Shown here: positions 1 to 8,041 of the stretch, in pieces
Layout: each line of letters starts with the position of its first letter
Numbering within the stretch: the stretch's first letter is position 1
Assembly (NCBI GenBank): GCA_016794125.1
Contig: JAEUKT010000004.1
Location: 321,460-385,459 of the forward strand
DNA from: Alphaproteobacteria bacterium
GTDB taxonomy: Bacteria > Pseudomonadota > Alphaproteobacteria > Micavibrionales > UBA2020
Direction: 5' to 3'
Length of the DNA stretch: 64,000 nt
Notes under the pieces: generated by a model
What the model was told of the DNA's origin: nothing
What the model saw: only the letters and a program-made list of their open reading frames with translations
Database searches by the model: none
Program-made: the position numbers and the translations under genes

Positions 1-81
1 TATGCGGAAATGCTGAAACTCGACCGCGTCGAAAACATGAACCGTTTCCAGCGTCCGCGCGGCATGGCTCCGACACCTTAA
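1..81 (+). CDS. C-terminal end of a truncated gene
   Basis: An open frame enters at the left edge and ends at TAA 79-81, giving 26 residues ending in RGMAPTP. The tail is Arg- and Met-rich with no recognisable domain. It converges on the membrane-protein gene that follows. The function cannot be judged from the tail. Confidence 0.5.
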   Translation, partial: YAEMLKLDRVENMNRFQRPRGMAPTP

Positions 82-92
82 CGCGCCGGAAA

Positions 93-587
93 TTAAAAAG
101 GCAGCGCCAGCTTGTCGGCGGCAGCAAGACACCAAAGTACGGTCAGCGCAAGCCCGTTAACCGCCAGATACGCCTTCAGGAACAGCGACTTTTCAAAGAA
201 CACGCCGCAATAACAAATGCCCAGCCCCGCCACCACAAAGGGCAGCGTCCAGTCATAGCCGACAGGCGCCATGTAGCGGTTCACGCTCTGCGCAAAAATA
301 TACAGGATGACGATGCCGACCATCGCCAGCATCCCCGCCATGGTGAACAGCCCCAGTTGCTGGCGGTCGCGGTCGAAGACGCAGGCCAGTACAAGGTTCG
401 CCAGCGCCAGTGCCAGCACCCCCGTCACCCACACGACCGGCTGCGGAAATGACGAATATTTGTGCATCAGCGTCATCGACAGGAAACTGCACGGTGCCGC
501 GATCGCAAGGCTGGTCGCGAAGGGAAGCATCACTTCCGTCCGCGTCAGAATTTTCAGCAGCGGTGTGCGCGCTGTATCGCCTGCCAT
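93..587 (-). CDS. small multi-pass inner-membrane protein, unknown function
   Basis: The 164-residue product has about four or five hydrophobic segments separated by short loops, so it should be an integral inner-membrane protein. I chose the ATG at 587, preceded by AGGAAA, over a TTG start at 674 that would add 29 polar residues without a clear ribosome-binding site. No enzymatic motif is visible. It stands alone, facing the partial gene at the window edge. The family is not recognised. Confidence 0.6.
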   Translation of the reverse strand: MAGDTARTPLLKILTRTEVMLPFATSLAIAAPCSFLSMTLMHKYSSFPQPVVWVTGVLALALANLVLACVFDRDRQQLGLFTMAGMLAMVGIVILYIFAQSVNRYMAPVGYDWTLPFVVAGLGICYCGVFFEKSLFLKAYLAVNGLALTVLWCLAAADKLALPF

Positions 588-681
588 GTTTCCTGCCTGT
601 GGGGAAAAACATTCACGTGATTCCAATTTATCAAAGAATCGTGAAGGACGGCCTAATAAAGCGTGGTATTTCAACGGTATT

Positions 682-1284
682 TTAGGCAGTTTTTAGGGAT
701 TGCGCATGGGCCAGAATTTTGCGTGCCGCATCAACGGGCGCAAGGCTGGTCACATCCAGCGTCAGCTCGGCCGCAAGCCCGGTTTTTAGCACCTCGCGCG
801 ATGCATACTTATGCGGGGCGGCGGGGTCGGTTTCCTTCATGCGTGCGCTGCGGCTGTCGGCGGTGATGCGGCGGATATGCTCCTCCACATCGCTAATGAC
901 AAGGCGGACGGGGACATAAATGCCGCCGCGTTCATCGGCCACGCGTTTCATGTTCAGCATATGCTTGCGGTCTTCGTCGTCGCCCTCGAACAGCCCGTTC
1001 GTCAAAACGAAGCTGAATTCGCGCGGCGAGATATGCACCATGGTGTCGGCGACCGCGTCCCAGATTTTAACGACATTGTCCCAGATGCGCGCGGGCAGGG
1101 GCGTTTTGCCATCCAGCCGCACAAGGCTGAACAGCGGGTTGTTGATCAGGTGGTTATCGACAAGCCGGATATCGCAGAGCTTAAGCATTTCCTGTGCGAT
1201 GGTGTATTTCCCCGTGCCGGGCGCGCCCAGCAGGTGGATGACGGCACCCTCGACCTTGAATTCAGGAAGCGCGGATGAGTTCAT
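682..1284 (-). CDS. P-loop nucleotide kinase-like protein
   Basis: The 200-residue product has a Walker A loop GAPGTGKYT around residues 20-28, followed by an alpha/beta core as in shikimate, adenylate and chloramphenicol phosphotransferase-like kinases. A small ATP-dependent kinase is the likely role; the substrate is unknown. Arg pairs in the second half (HIRRIT, DSRSAR) could form the LID. Its start overlaps the end of the rlmB-like gene upstream by 23 bases, so the two are probably co-transcribed and translationally coupled. Confidence 0.65.
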   Translation of the reverse strand: MNSSALPEFKVEGAVIHLLGAPGTGKYTIAQEMLKLCDIRLVDNHLINNPLFSLVRLDGKTPLPARIWDNVVKIWDAVADTMVHISPREFSFVLTNGLFEGDDEDRKHMLNMKRVADERGGIYVPVRLVISDVEEHIRRITADSRSARMKETDPAAPHKYASREVLKTGLAAELTLDVTSLAPVDAARKILAHAQSLKTA

Positions 1285-2680
1285 ACAGCGCGACCGCGGC
1301 GGCGTTCGACACGTTCAGGCTCGAAATCGGGCCAGATGTCGGCAGCTTCGCCAGCACATCGCAGTTTTCCGCGACAAGGCGGCGCAGGCCGTCGCCCTCC
1401 GCTCCCATCACTAGGCAGACTTTGCCGCTGGTTTCGAGTTCGGCAATCGTTTCTTCGCCTTCTTCGGCAAGCCCGATGCAATAGAAACCGGCGTTTTTCA
1501 GCTGTTCCAGTGCGCGGCTCAGGTTCACTTCTCGCAGCACAGGCACATGCTCGACCGCGCCGGAGGCTGTTTTTGCCAGCGTGCCGGTGATGTCGGGCGC
1601 ATGCAGTTTTTGCACGATCACGCCGATGGCGCCAAAGGCCGAAGCAGAACGCAGGATCGCGCCCACGTTATGCGGGTCGGTGACCTGGTCCAGCATCACG
1701 ATTTTCGCGTTGTCGGGCGCGGTCAGCAGGAAGTCCGCCAGATCCGGATCTTCCAGCGGCTGCGCATCCAGCAAAATGCCCTGGTGAACCGCGTCGCGCG
1801 GCAGCAGGCGGTCGATATCGACGTTTTCAACGAAGATCGGCTGCGGCAGTTTTTCGCCTTCCGACTGCATCTGCTCATAGGCTTCGCGGATGGATTCGTA
1901 TCCGTTCGTCGTCACCATCAGGCGCTGGTGCAGGCGTTTGGGGTTGCGCAGCGCCGCCGTTACGGCATGCACGCCGTACAGGAACGCAGACGAGGGTGAA
2001 CCATAACCCGGACGGTCGGATTTCAACCGGCCCAGCGTTTCGGGCGAGGCGCGCAAGGGCTGGATCGCCGCCGCATCGTCGTCATCCAGCTGGAAATCGC
2101 GCGAACGCGACGGGCGTTTATCAAAATCGCGCGAGCCTTTGCCATGGCCGAAGGGCTTGCCGCCACCGCCGCCACCGCGGCGATCAAAGCTACCGCCGCC
2201 GCCTTCGCGGCGTTCATAGGGCTTTTTGAAAGGACGGTCGCCGCCCGAGCGTTCGGAACGGTCAAAGGATCGTGCAGGCCGGTCGCCATCAGGACGGCTG
2301 CGTGCCGGGCGCTCGCTGCTCCATTCGCGTTTCTGATAGGGGCGATCGCTACCGCCTTCCGAGCGTTCGCGGAAAGGCTTCTTGAAAGGACGGTCGCCGC
2401 CACCCGAGCGTTCGGGGCGGTCATTCGACCATTCGCGCTTTTTGTAAGGAGGCTTGCTGCCGCCAGAATCACGGGAGTCGAAACGGGGCTTGCCGTCGCG
2501 GCCGCCAAAGCCGCCGCCTGCGCCGTCGCGTTTCGCATAAGGCTTGCCGCCGCCACGTGCGCCGCCTCTATCCCCTTCAAATTTCTTGCCAAAACCGCCA
2601 GCACCCGGCTTGCGCGGGCCTTTGCCGCCGCTGCCAAATTTTTTGCCTTTTGACTGGAATTTGTTATCGTTCTGTGACAT
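1262..2680 (-). CDS. rlmB: TrmH/SpoU-family 23S rRNA 2'-O-methyltransferase with long RG-rich N-terminus
   Basis: The C-terminal half carries the SPOUT knot motifs: NVGAILRSASAFG, LVMGAEGDGLRRL and SLNVSNAAAVALYE. These fit RlmB, which methylates the ribose of G2251 in 23S rRNA using SAM. The first roughly 210 residues are an unusual low-complexity tail of Arg, Gly, Lys, Asp and Ser with repeated RP, FKKP and GGG blocks, probably disordered and RNA-binding. The start at 2680 (MSQNDNKF) follows AAGAAG; an upstream start at 2782 would run into tRNA-Tyr. The total is 472 residues against about 245 for E. coli RlmB. It lies divergent to tRNA-Tyr, as I recall for other alphaproteobacteria. Confidence 0.85.
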   Translation of the reverse strand: MSQNDNKFQSKGKKFGSGGKGPRKPGAGGFGKKFEGDRGGARGGGKPYAKRDGAGGGFGGRDGKPRFDSRDSGGSKPPYKKREWSNDRPERSGGGDRPFKKPFRERSEGGSDRPYQKREWSSERPARSRPDGDRPARSFDRSERSGGDRPFKKPYERREGGGGSFDRRGGGGGGKPFGHGKGSRDFDKRPSRSRDFQLDDDDAAAIQPLRASPETLGRLKSDRPGYGSPSSAFLYGVHAVTAALRNPKRLHQRLMVTTNGYESIREAYEQMQSEGEKLPQPIFVENVDIDRLLPRDAVHQGILLDAQPLEDPDLADFLLTAPDNAKIVMLDQVTDPHNVGAILRSASAFGAIGVIVQKLHAPDITGTLAKTASGAVEHVPVLREVNLSRALEQLKNAGFYCIGLAEEGEETIAELETSGKVCLVMGAEGDGLRRLVAENCDVLAKLPTSGPISSLNVSNAAAVALYELIRAS

Positions 2681-2760
2681 AAAGCTACTTCTTTCGTTGA
2701 CTTGTGGCGTTAACCTAGACCAAACGCCGGAATACAGGAAGATAAAAGAGATACCGATGT

Positions 2761-2846
2761 GGAGGGGTGGCCGAGTGGTCAATGGCAGCAGACTGTAAAT
2801 CTGCCCTCTTACGAGTTCGAAGGTTCAAATCCTTCCCCCTCCACCA
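2761..2846 (+). tRNA. tRNA-Tyr (GTA), CCA encoded
   Basis: The acceptor stem GGAGGGG pairs with CCCCTCC, followed by A and an encoded CCA. The anticodon stem GCAGA/TCTGC holds the loop CTGTAAA with anticodon GTA at 2795-2797. A long variable arm and the T-loop TTCAAAT mark it as class II tyrosine tRNA. Two TyrRS-like genes lie 18-24 kb downstream. Confidence 0.97.
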
Positions 2847-2873
2847 CTCTTTCTTTTCATTTTTTGTCGTCAG

Positions 2874-2901
2874 GCCCGCGTTTCGCGGGCTTTTGTTTTT
2901 T
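2874..2901 (+). terminator. rho-independent terminator after tRNA-Tyr
   Basis: GCCCGCG-TTT-CGCGGGC forms a perfect 7-bp GC stem with a 3-base loop, followed by TTTTGTTTTTT. It sits 27 bases past the tRNA and would end the tRNA transcript, insulating the operon that starts at 2995. Confidence 0.9.
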
Positions 2902-2942
2902 GCGGCCTGCGCCAGAAAAGGCTTGCGCTGAATTCAAAGGTC

Positions 2943-2977
2943 GGGTATTTAATACCCTTATAGGGTAAAAAATACCC
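2943..2977 (+). promoter_or_regulatory. tandem 15-bp palindromic operators (GGGTA-N5-TACCC, twice)
   Basis: GGGTATTTAATACCC (2943-2957) and GGGTAAAAAATACCC (2963-2977) share the arms GGGTA/TACCC and are exactly 20 bp apart, placing them on the same DNA face. They end 7 bases before the AGGAG ribosome-binding site of the gene at 2995, whose product begins with a helix-turn-helix. Autorepression by that product is the natural inference. Confidence 0.8.
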
Positions 2978-2994
2978 GATTATAGGAGATACGC

Positions 2995-4452
2995 ATGCCG
3001 ACGACCCCCGAGAAAATGACAGCATCCGCCCTGCGCGCCTGGCGCAACCGCATGGGCTGGTCCCGCGACGAAGCGGCAGCGCAGCTGGGCTTGCAGCGCG
3101 ACACATATAAGAAAGTTGAAAACGGCCAGCGCCCCATCACCGCGCGTCTGGCGGCGGAAACGGCGCGGCTGGAAAAGCTCGGCGGCAAGGCGCTTGTGAA
3201 ACACAACCCGAAGGCGACGGTGCATGTGGTGGGCGGCGGCACGATTGTGCATGTGCGCAACCATCTGGCATTGGCCGCACCCGCCTATGGTTCTACTGCG
3301 CGGGAACTGGCGGGCATCTGCACGCGGCTTGGCCATGAAACGCAGCTGACGTTGACGCGCATGGCCGACCCGTCATCGGAATACGAAACGAATGATGACA
3401 TGGCGCGCCTTGCGGGTGAACTGGTCGCGAACAAGAGCGCGAAGATTATTTTCTGGAACCCTGCCATCTGCGATTACACGGGGCAGGTGGGTGATGTCAT
3501 GCCCGCGCGCAAGGCCAAACGCCTGAAAACCGGCGAAGGTGATCAGGCCATGATGCTGACGCCGTCGGACAAAATCGTTTCCACCATCCGCCGCGACCGC
3601 AAAGACCTTTTCCTTGTCGCCTTCAAAACCACGACAGGCGCGACCGAAGATGAAATGTATCTGGCCGGGTTGAAGCTGATGAAGGGATCGCATATCAACC
3701 TTGTGCTGGTGAACGATGTCGTGAACCGCATGAACATGGTGGTGACACCCGAGGAAGCGCGGTATTACGTGACCAAAGAACGCGTCGAGGCATTGGAAGG
3801 GCTTGTCGAAATGGCGCTCAACCGCGCGGCGGCCACCTTTACGCGGTCAACGGTCGTCGAAGGTGCGCCTGGCGTTGAATGGAAATCCGGCATCATCAGC
3901 GACAGCCTGCGCGAGGTTGTCGATCATTGCATCGCCCGCGGCGCATACAAACCGGTCAACACCAAACGCGGGCGTGTGACGGCGGGGCATTTCGCCGCGC
4001 GCGGGCCGGACGGAAAAATCGTCACCTCCCGCCGTTGGTCGAACTTCAACGAGCTGAAAAAGAACGGCATGGTGCTGATCGAACCCATAGGCGACGACGA
4101 AGTGATCGCCTATGGCGGCAAGCCTTCGGTCGGCGGGCAGAGCCAGCGGATTATTTTCAAGGACCATCCGCAGCTGGATAATATCGTGCATTTCCATTGC
4201 GAGTTGAAACCCGATGCGCCGGACGACATTCCGGTACGCTCCCAAAAATTCTTCGAATGCGGCAGCCATCAATGCGGCAAGAACACATCCAATGGCTTGC
4301 GCGAGATCGAAGACGGCATCTGGGCGGTCATGCTCGACAATCACGGGCCGAATATCGTCTATCGCAAGGATGTGGAGGCGCAGCGCGTGATCGATGTGAT
4401 CGAACGCAATTTCGACCTCGACCACAAAACCGGCGGCAGCGTCGAGGGGTGA
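2995..4452 (+). CDS. XRE-type HTH fused to a CoaB/DFP-like domain and an aldolase-II-like C-terminus
   Basis: Residues 8-65 look like an XRE/Cro helix-turn-helix (LRAWRNRMGWSRDEAAAQLG, then YKKVENGQRPIT). Residues about 75-290 resemble phosphopantothenoylcysteine synthetase (CoaB/DFP): a GGGTIVHVRN strand-loop, a central KTTTG segment, and a VLVNDVVNRM segment. The rest (to 485) holds HFHCE, CGSHQCGKN and DNHGPN, reminiscent of class II aldolase/adducin metal sites; this last assignment is tentative. The start follows AGGAG at 2984 directly after two palindromic operators. It is the first gene of a three-gene operon and may be a cofactor- or nucleotide-sensing repressor rather than a CoA-biosynthesis enzyme. 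Confidence 0.7.
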   Translation: MPTTPEKMTASALRAWRNRMGWSRDEAAAQLGLQRDTYKKVENGQRPITARLAAETARLEKLGGKALVKHNPKATVHVVGGGTIVHVRNHLALAAPAYGSTARELAGICTRLGHETQLTLTRMADPSSEYETNDDMARLAGELVANKSAKIIFWNPAICDYTGQVGDVMPARKAKRLKTGEGDQAMMLTPSDKIVSTIRRDRKDLFLVAFKTTTGATEDEMYLAGLKLMKGSHINLVLVNDVVNRMNMVVTPEEARYYVTKERVEALEGLVEMALNRAAATFTRSTVVEGAPGVEWKSGIISDSLREVVDHCIARGAYKPVNTKRGRVTAGHFAARGPDGKIVTSRRWSNFNELKKNGMVLIEPIGDDEVIAYGGKPSVGGQSQRIIFKDHPQLDNIVHFHCELKPDAPDDIPVRSQKFFECGSHQCGKNTSNGLREIEDGIWAVMLDNHGPNIVYRKDVEAQRVIDVIERNFDLDHKTGGSVEG

Positions 4453-4454
4453 TC

Positions 4455-4988
4455 ATGAACTGGCATCCACCCATCGGTCTTGCGCTGATACCAAGCGATG
4501 ACAGCATGTCTTTTCAGGTCATGAAGCCGCACGAGACTGCTTTGCCGCTGCCGCCGCATCCCGGCGCTTATGGCGTGGAACGCGCGCATCATGTGCATGA
4601 AGGCATCGACCTGTATTGCGCCGAAGGCACGCCCGTGCAGGCGGTGGAGGCGGGAACGGTTGTCGCGATTATTCCCTTTACGGGCGCAAAGGCCGGTTCC
4701 GACTGGTGGCATGATACGGATGCCGTGCTGGTGGAGGGGGTATCGGGCGTGGTGCTGTATGGTGAAATTGTGCCAGCCGGAAAACAGGTGGGCGATGCGG
4801 TGCAGCGCGGCGAAACGCTGGGACATGTGAAACAGGTTTTGAAGACCGATAAAGGCCGTCCGATGTCGATGCTGCATCTGGAATTTCATGATGCAGGCAC
4901 GCGCGATGCATTTGAATGGACGCTGGCCAAGGGCAAACCGCCATCGTTGCGCGATCCGACACCGTTTCTGAGGGCGGCAAAACCATGA
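4455..4988 (+). CDS. M23/LytM-fold peptidase-like protein, possibly degenerate
   Basis: The 177-residue product contains HEGIDLYC, matching the first M23 zinc-ligand motif (HxGxD), a central GTVVAI / GETLGHV barrel pattern, and MLHLEF where active enzymes have HLHFE. The first His of the HxH pair is thus replaced by Met, although the zinc-ligand His is kept. No signal peptide is visible. The gene starts 2 bases after the HTH-CoaB gene and overlaps the next by 4 bases (ATGA). Cell-wall cleavage is doubtful without export; a binding or regulatory LytM role is possible. Confidence 0.6.
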   Translation: MNWHPPIGLALIPSDDSMSFQVMKPHETALPLPPHPGAYGVERAHHVHEGIDLYCAEGTPVQAVEAGTVVAIIPFTGAKAGSDWWHDTDAVLVEGVSGVVLYGEIVPAGKQVGDAVQRGETLGHVKQVLKTDKGRPMSMLHLEFHDAGTRDAFEWTLAKGKPPSLRDPTPFLRAAKP

Positions 4989-5326
4989 CGCGCGACTTCA
5001 TAAAAGCCGGCAATATCATTTTACGCCTGCGCGATATCGAACGCATCGACATGGCCGAGATCGAACAGGGCAGGCTGACGGTGTTTCATGACGGCGGCAA
5101 GCCATTGGTGGCGCATGATTTCGACGCCTTTGAAATCCTTATGCTGCTGCATCCGGCGGCGATGGAGGGGCGGCGGCTGCGCTGGGCGAAGCATGCCTGG
5201 GCGTTCCACAACTTGGTCGCGCATCCGTTGATGCAAATAATGGTCTGGATGGGTTTCAAAAAACAGGCGATCTGGCTGCATGATGTGACGGTGCCGAAAC
5301 CGGTCGGCCTGCGCGTGGTCAGCTAA
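4985..5326 (+). CDS. small conserved-looking protein, unknown function
   Basis: The 113-residue product has an N-terminal beta-rich part and a C-terminal segment with HNLVAHPLMQ, an amphipathic stretch, then WLHDVTVPKP. The start at 4985 overlaps the preceding stop (ATGA), so translation is coupled. The His-rich HNLVAHP segment suggests metal or membrane-interface binding, but I do not know the family's function. It is the last gene of the 2995-5326 operon and overlaps the convergent NadE-like gene by 8 bases. Confidence 0.6.
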   Translation: MTRDFIKAGNIILRLRDIERIDMAEIEQGRLTVFHDGGKPLVAHDFDAFEILMLLHPAAMEGRRLRWAKHAWAFHNLVAHPLMQIMVWMGFKKQAIWLHDVTVPKPVGLRVVS

Positions 5327-7292
5327 CCGGAAAATCGCCGTATTTTCCGGTGATCAACACCAGTTGCCGCGAACCCACGGGGCTGAACAGCTTCCTTAAT
5401 TTATCGTCCTTGATCGCAACGCCGTCCTGTGCCGCCTTCAGCTGCGCCAGCGTATCGGCAGTGACGGGGCAGATGCTGTGCGGCTGCCACGGTGCCGCAT
5501 GGCCGGGGTCGAGCTGCGCGAGATAGAGCGGGCTGCCAGCGCGTTCATCGTGGATGTGCCGCACCAGCATTTCCTTCAGTAGCGCGCGCAGATGTGTGAA
5601 CCCGCCGCCATCGTTGAACAGGGTGTCGAGATTGGCGAAGGGAGATTTAAATTTTACGCCGCCTTTGTGCGTGCGCAGCCATTGCGAAAATTTGCAGTCG
5701 ATGGCACCCATCGCATCCAGCGCACGGGTGACGCGAAAAAGTTTTTCACTTGCCCCCAACACGTCCTGCCATGGCGTGAAATTTTTCAGGTTGTCGATAT
5801 CGGCGGCGGCCAATGCCAGCAGTTCCGGTGGCGATTTTTTGTCAAATGACACATAAGCGGGATTTTTCAAACGGTCGCGGCCGAAATAATATGAGCTATT
5901 GCGGATGATCAGCGTGACGGGCGCATCCGCCGACAAATCGGAAAACAGCACATAGGCGCGGCGCTGTTCCACATGCCACGCGCCATTCGTCCATGTGAAA
6001 CCCGTGCCCAGTTCGTCGCGCTGCGGGTTTGATTTGGGTAGCGCTGCGTCGCGCAGATCGCCGGGGCGGGTCTGGCGCGTAAATCCGGCGCGTTCGATCA
6101 ATGACGGGCCGCCCGCAAATCCTTGGGTCGTGAAGCGTTTGGCGGGGAATGAAAACCCCGTTTGCCCGATGCGGCTGGTGATATCGGCCAGAGCGGCAAC
6201 TTGCGCGTCATCCAGCCCCGCCATATTGCCGCCAAAAATAACCGTGGCCATTTCGCGCAATTGTGCGGGTGAAAGGCCTTTTGTCCCCATCAGCGCGAAG
6301 GCTTCGGGCATCCAGTCCTGCCGGTTCGGCGATGCGGCTGTGACAATTTTGTGCGCGGCTGCCGCATCGTGATCGACAAGAATACGCGGCGTAACGACGC
6401 TCACCGCCTTCAGCGCGGCGGTATCGCCCGCAACGGCCTTCAACGCGGTCTGGATATCGCTGCCGGCATAAACCGTTTTGGTGGGCGTGGGGCGATAGGG
6501 GATTTTTTCGCGGAACGCGTTATTCTCGCGCTCCTCGATATAGAAATTACGCACCGCCGCCAGCACATCCGCATCCATCGTGGCCAGATATGCGGGGTCG
6601 AGGTCGCCCTGCTGCACCATGATATAATGGTCGAGCGCGTCAAGATGGTTTGCCTGCACCTCGAACCTGCCGCAGTCGCAATCGACCTCGCGGCTTTTCC
6701 GCATGGCGATGGGCGGTACGTTCAGGTATTCGCAGATATTCAGGATCTGCGTTTTATAAAGATGCTCGATCGGCTGCAGGCTGGGGCTGCGCGACAGCAG
6801 GGTGTATGTGCCCAGCACCGCTTCGGTGCGGTTGCGCGTGCCTGCCACCAGCCTGTATTTGCCCAGCATGCCGTGATTAAGCTCGGTGTCGCTGATCGCG
6901 CGGCTGAAGATATTTCCCCAGCGTTTATTGTCGTCGCTGAACGGGATGCTGTCATCAAGGCTGTATGCCGCATCCGGTGCGACCTGCCGCAGCCACGGCA
7001 TGATATGTTCCGCAAACCAGCCCTTGTCGGCATCGGCGGCACATGACACGCCGGTTTTTTGCAGCGTGCCGGGGTGGACGAAATTAACCGCCATCACCGC
7101 CTGCGGCCTGCCCAGTTCGCGGAACGCCGCATAAGCCGCAAGAAACACGACCAGCGAATCCGTGCCGCTGACCCCCACAATGATGCCGGGCATTTTATCC
7201 TTCACGGTGCGGTTCTTGATCCAGCTGACGACGCGCTGGAACGTCTCGCCGGCGTTTATTTTCTGCGGGATATGTAACGCCGCCGTGTTCAT
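5319..7292 (-). CDS. NadE-like ATP-pyrophosphatase with a large unknown C-terminal region
   Basis: Residues about 15-260 match the N-type ATP-pyrophosphatase fold of NH3-dependent NAD synthetase: GVSGTDSLV for the SGGxDS loop, GTRNRTE for the GTxNxSE motif, and IEHLYKTQI for the GDLYKTQ segment. A CDCGRFE Cys cluster follows. The remaining roughly 390 residues match nothing I know. At 657 residues it is far longer than NadE (about 270) and lacks the glutaminase domain of the roughly 540-680-residue glutamine-dependent forms, which would be N-terminal. The ATG at 7292, preceded by CAGG, is chosen over a TTG at 7337. It may adenylate an unusual substrate rather than make NAD. Confidence 0.65.
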   Translation of the reverse strand: MNTAALHIPQKINAGETFQRVVSWIKNRTVKDKMPGIIVGVSGTDSLVVFLAAYAAFRELGRPQAVMAVNFVHPGTLQKTGVSCAADADKGWFAEHIMPWLRQVAPDAAYSLDDSIPFSDDNKRWGNIFSRAISDTELNHGMLGKYRLVAGTRNRTEAVLGTYTLLSRSPSLQPIEHLYKTQILNICEYLNVPPIAMRKSREVDCDCGRFEVQANHLDALDHYIMVQQGDLDPAYLATMDADVLAAVRNFYIEERENNAFREKIPYRPTPTKTVYAGSDIQTALKAVAGDTAALKAVSVVTPRILVDHDAAAAHKIVTAASPNRQDWMPEAFALMGTKGLSPAQLREMATVIFGGNMAGLDDAQVAALADITSRIGQTGFSFPAKRFTTQGFAGGPSLIERAGFTRQTRPGDLRDAALPKSNPQRDELGTGFTWTNGAWHVEQRRAYVLFSDLSADAPVTLIIRNSSYYFGRDRLKNPAYVSFDKKSPPELLALAAADIDNLKNFTPWQDVLGASEKLFRVTRALDAMGAIDCKFSQWLRTHKGGVKFKSPFANLDTLFNDGGGFTHLRALLKEMLVRHIHDERAGSPLYLAQLDPGHAAPWQPHSICPVTADTLAQLKAAQDGVAIKDDKLRKLFSPVGSRQLVLITGKYGDFPVS

Positions 7293-7390
7293 GAAACCTG
7301 GTGCCCTGCGTGCTTTCGCAATTGTAAATCCGGCCAAAAACCTGTCAGATATGCGGAGTATAAAAACACGTATTTTGCGATTATGTCAAG

Positions 7391-7975
7391 ATGACGACTG
7401 CCGAGAAACTGAGCAAAAAACTGAAAACGCCGCAGCAGGTGCAGCGATACCTGCGCACGCTGCCCTATAACCGCGAGAAAAAGGGCGAAACGCTGGCATC
7501 GGCCGAAACGGCGCTGAAGCGCGGGCGGCTGCATTGTTTCGAAGCGGCCTTTGCTGCCGCCGCGATACTGGAACATCACGGCTACCCGCCGCTGGTGATG
7601 AGTCTGGAAAGCAAGGACAACCTTGACCACGTTATATATGTGTTTCAGGAAAAAGGTCTGTGGGGATCAGTTGCGCTGTCGCGCGACGACGGTCTGCACG
7701 GACGACCCGCGAAGTACAGATCTGCACGCGACCTGGCATGGAGCTATTACGATCCCTATGTCGATAAATCGGGCAAGATCACGGGCTATCAGGTCGCGCA
7801 TCTGGACGACACCAAAACCGACTGGCGCGCCAGCCGGCGCAATGTGTGGAAGGCGGAAAAATACCTGATCAAGCTGAAACATATCCGCATCAAATCATCG
7901 CTGGCGCGGTATAAAAAACTCTTGAAAAATTATCTGGAGAACGGGCCGATCCCGCGCCGCAAGGGCTGGTGGTAA
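7391..7975 (+). CDS. transglutaminase/papain-fold-like small protein
   Basis: The 194-residue product has the spacing of a transglutaminase-like Cys-His-Asp core: LHCFEAAFAAAAIL (Cys 49 region), NLDHVIYVF (His) and YYDPYVDKSG (Asp). The C-terminus is strongly basic (RRNVWKAEKYLIKLK, IPRRKGWW). No signal peptide or membrane segment is seen. It is divergent from the NadE-like gene with about 100 bases between starts. The fold assignment rests on residue pattern only. Confidence 0.5.
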   Translation: MTTAEKLSKKLKTPQQVQRYLRTLPYNREKKGETLASAETALKRGRLHCFEAAFAAAAILEHHGYPPLVMSLESKDNLDHVIYVFQEKGLWGSVALSRDDGLHGRPAKYRSARDLAWSYYDPYVDKSGKITGYQVAHLDDTKTDWRASRRNVWKAEKYLIKLKHIRIKSSLARYKKLLKNYLENGPIPRRKGWW

Positions 7976-8041
7976 TTTATTCCCCATCCTGCGGCACTTT
8001 TTCGCATCCATCGCGTTGATAGAGGTTAAAGGAGAATTTAC

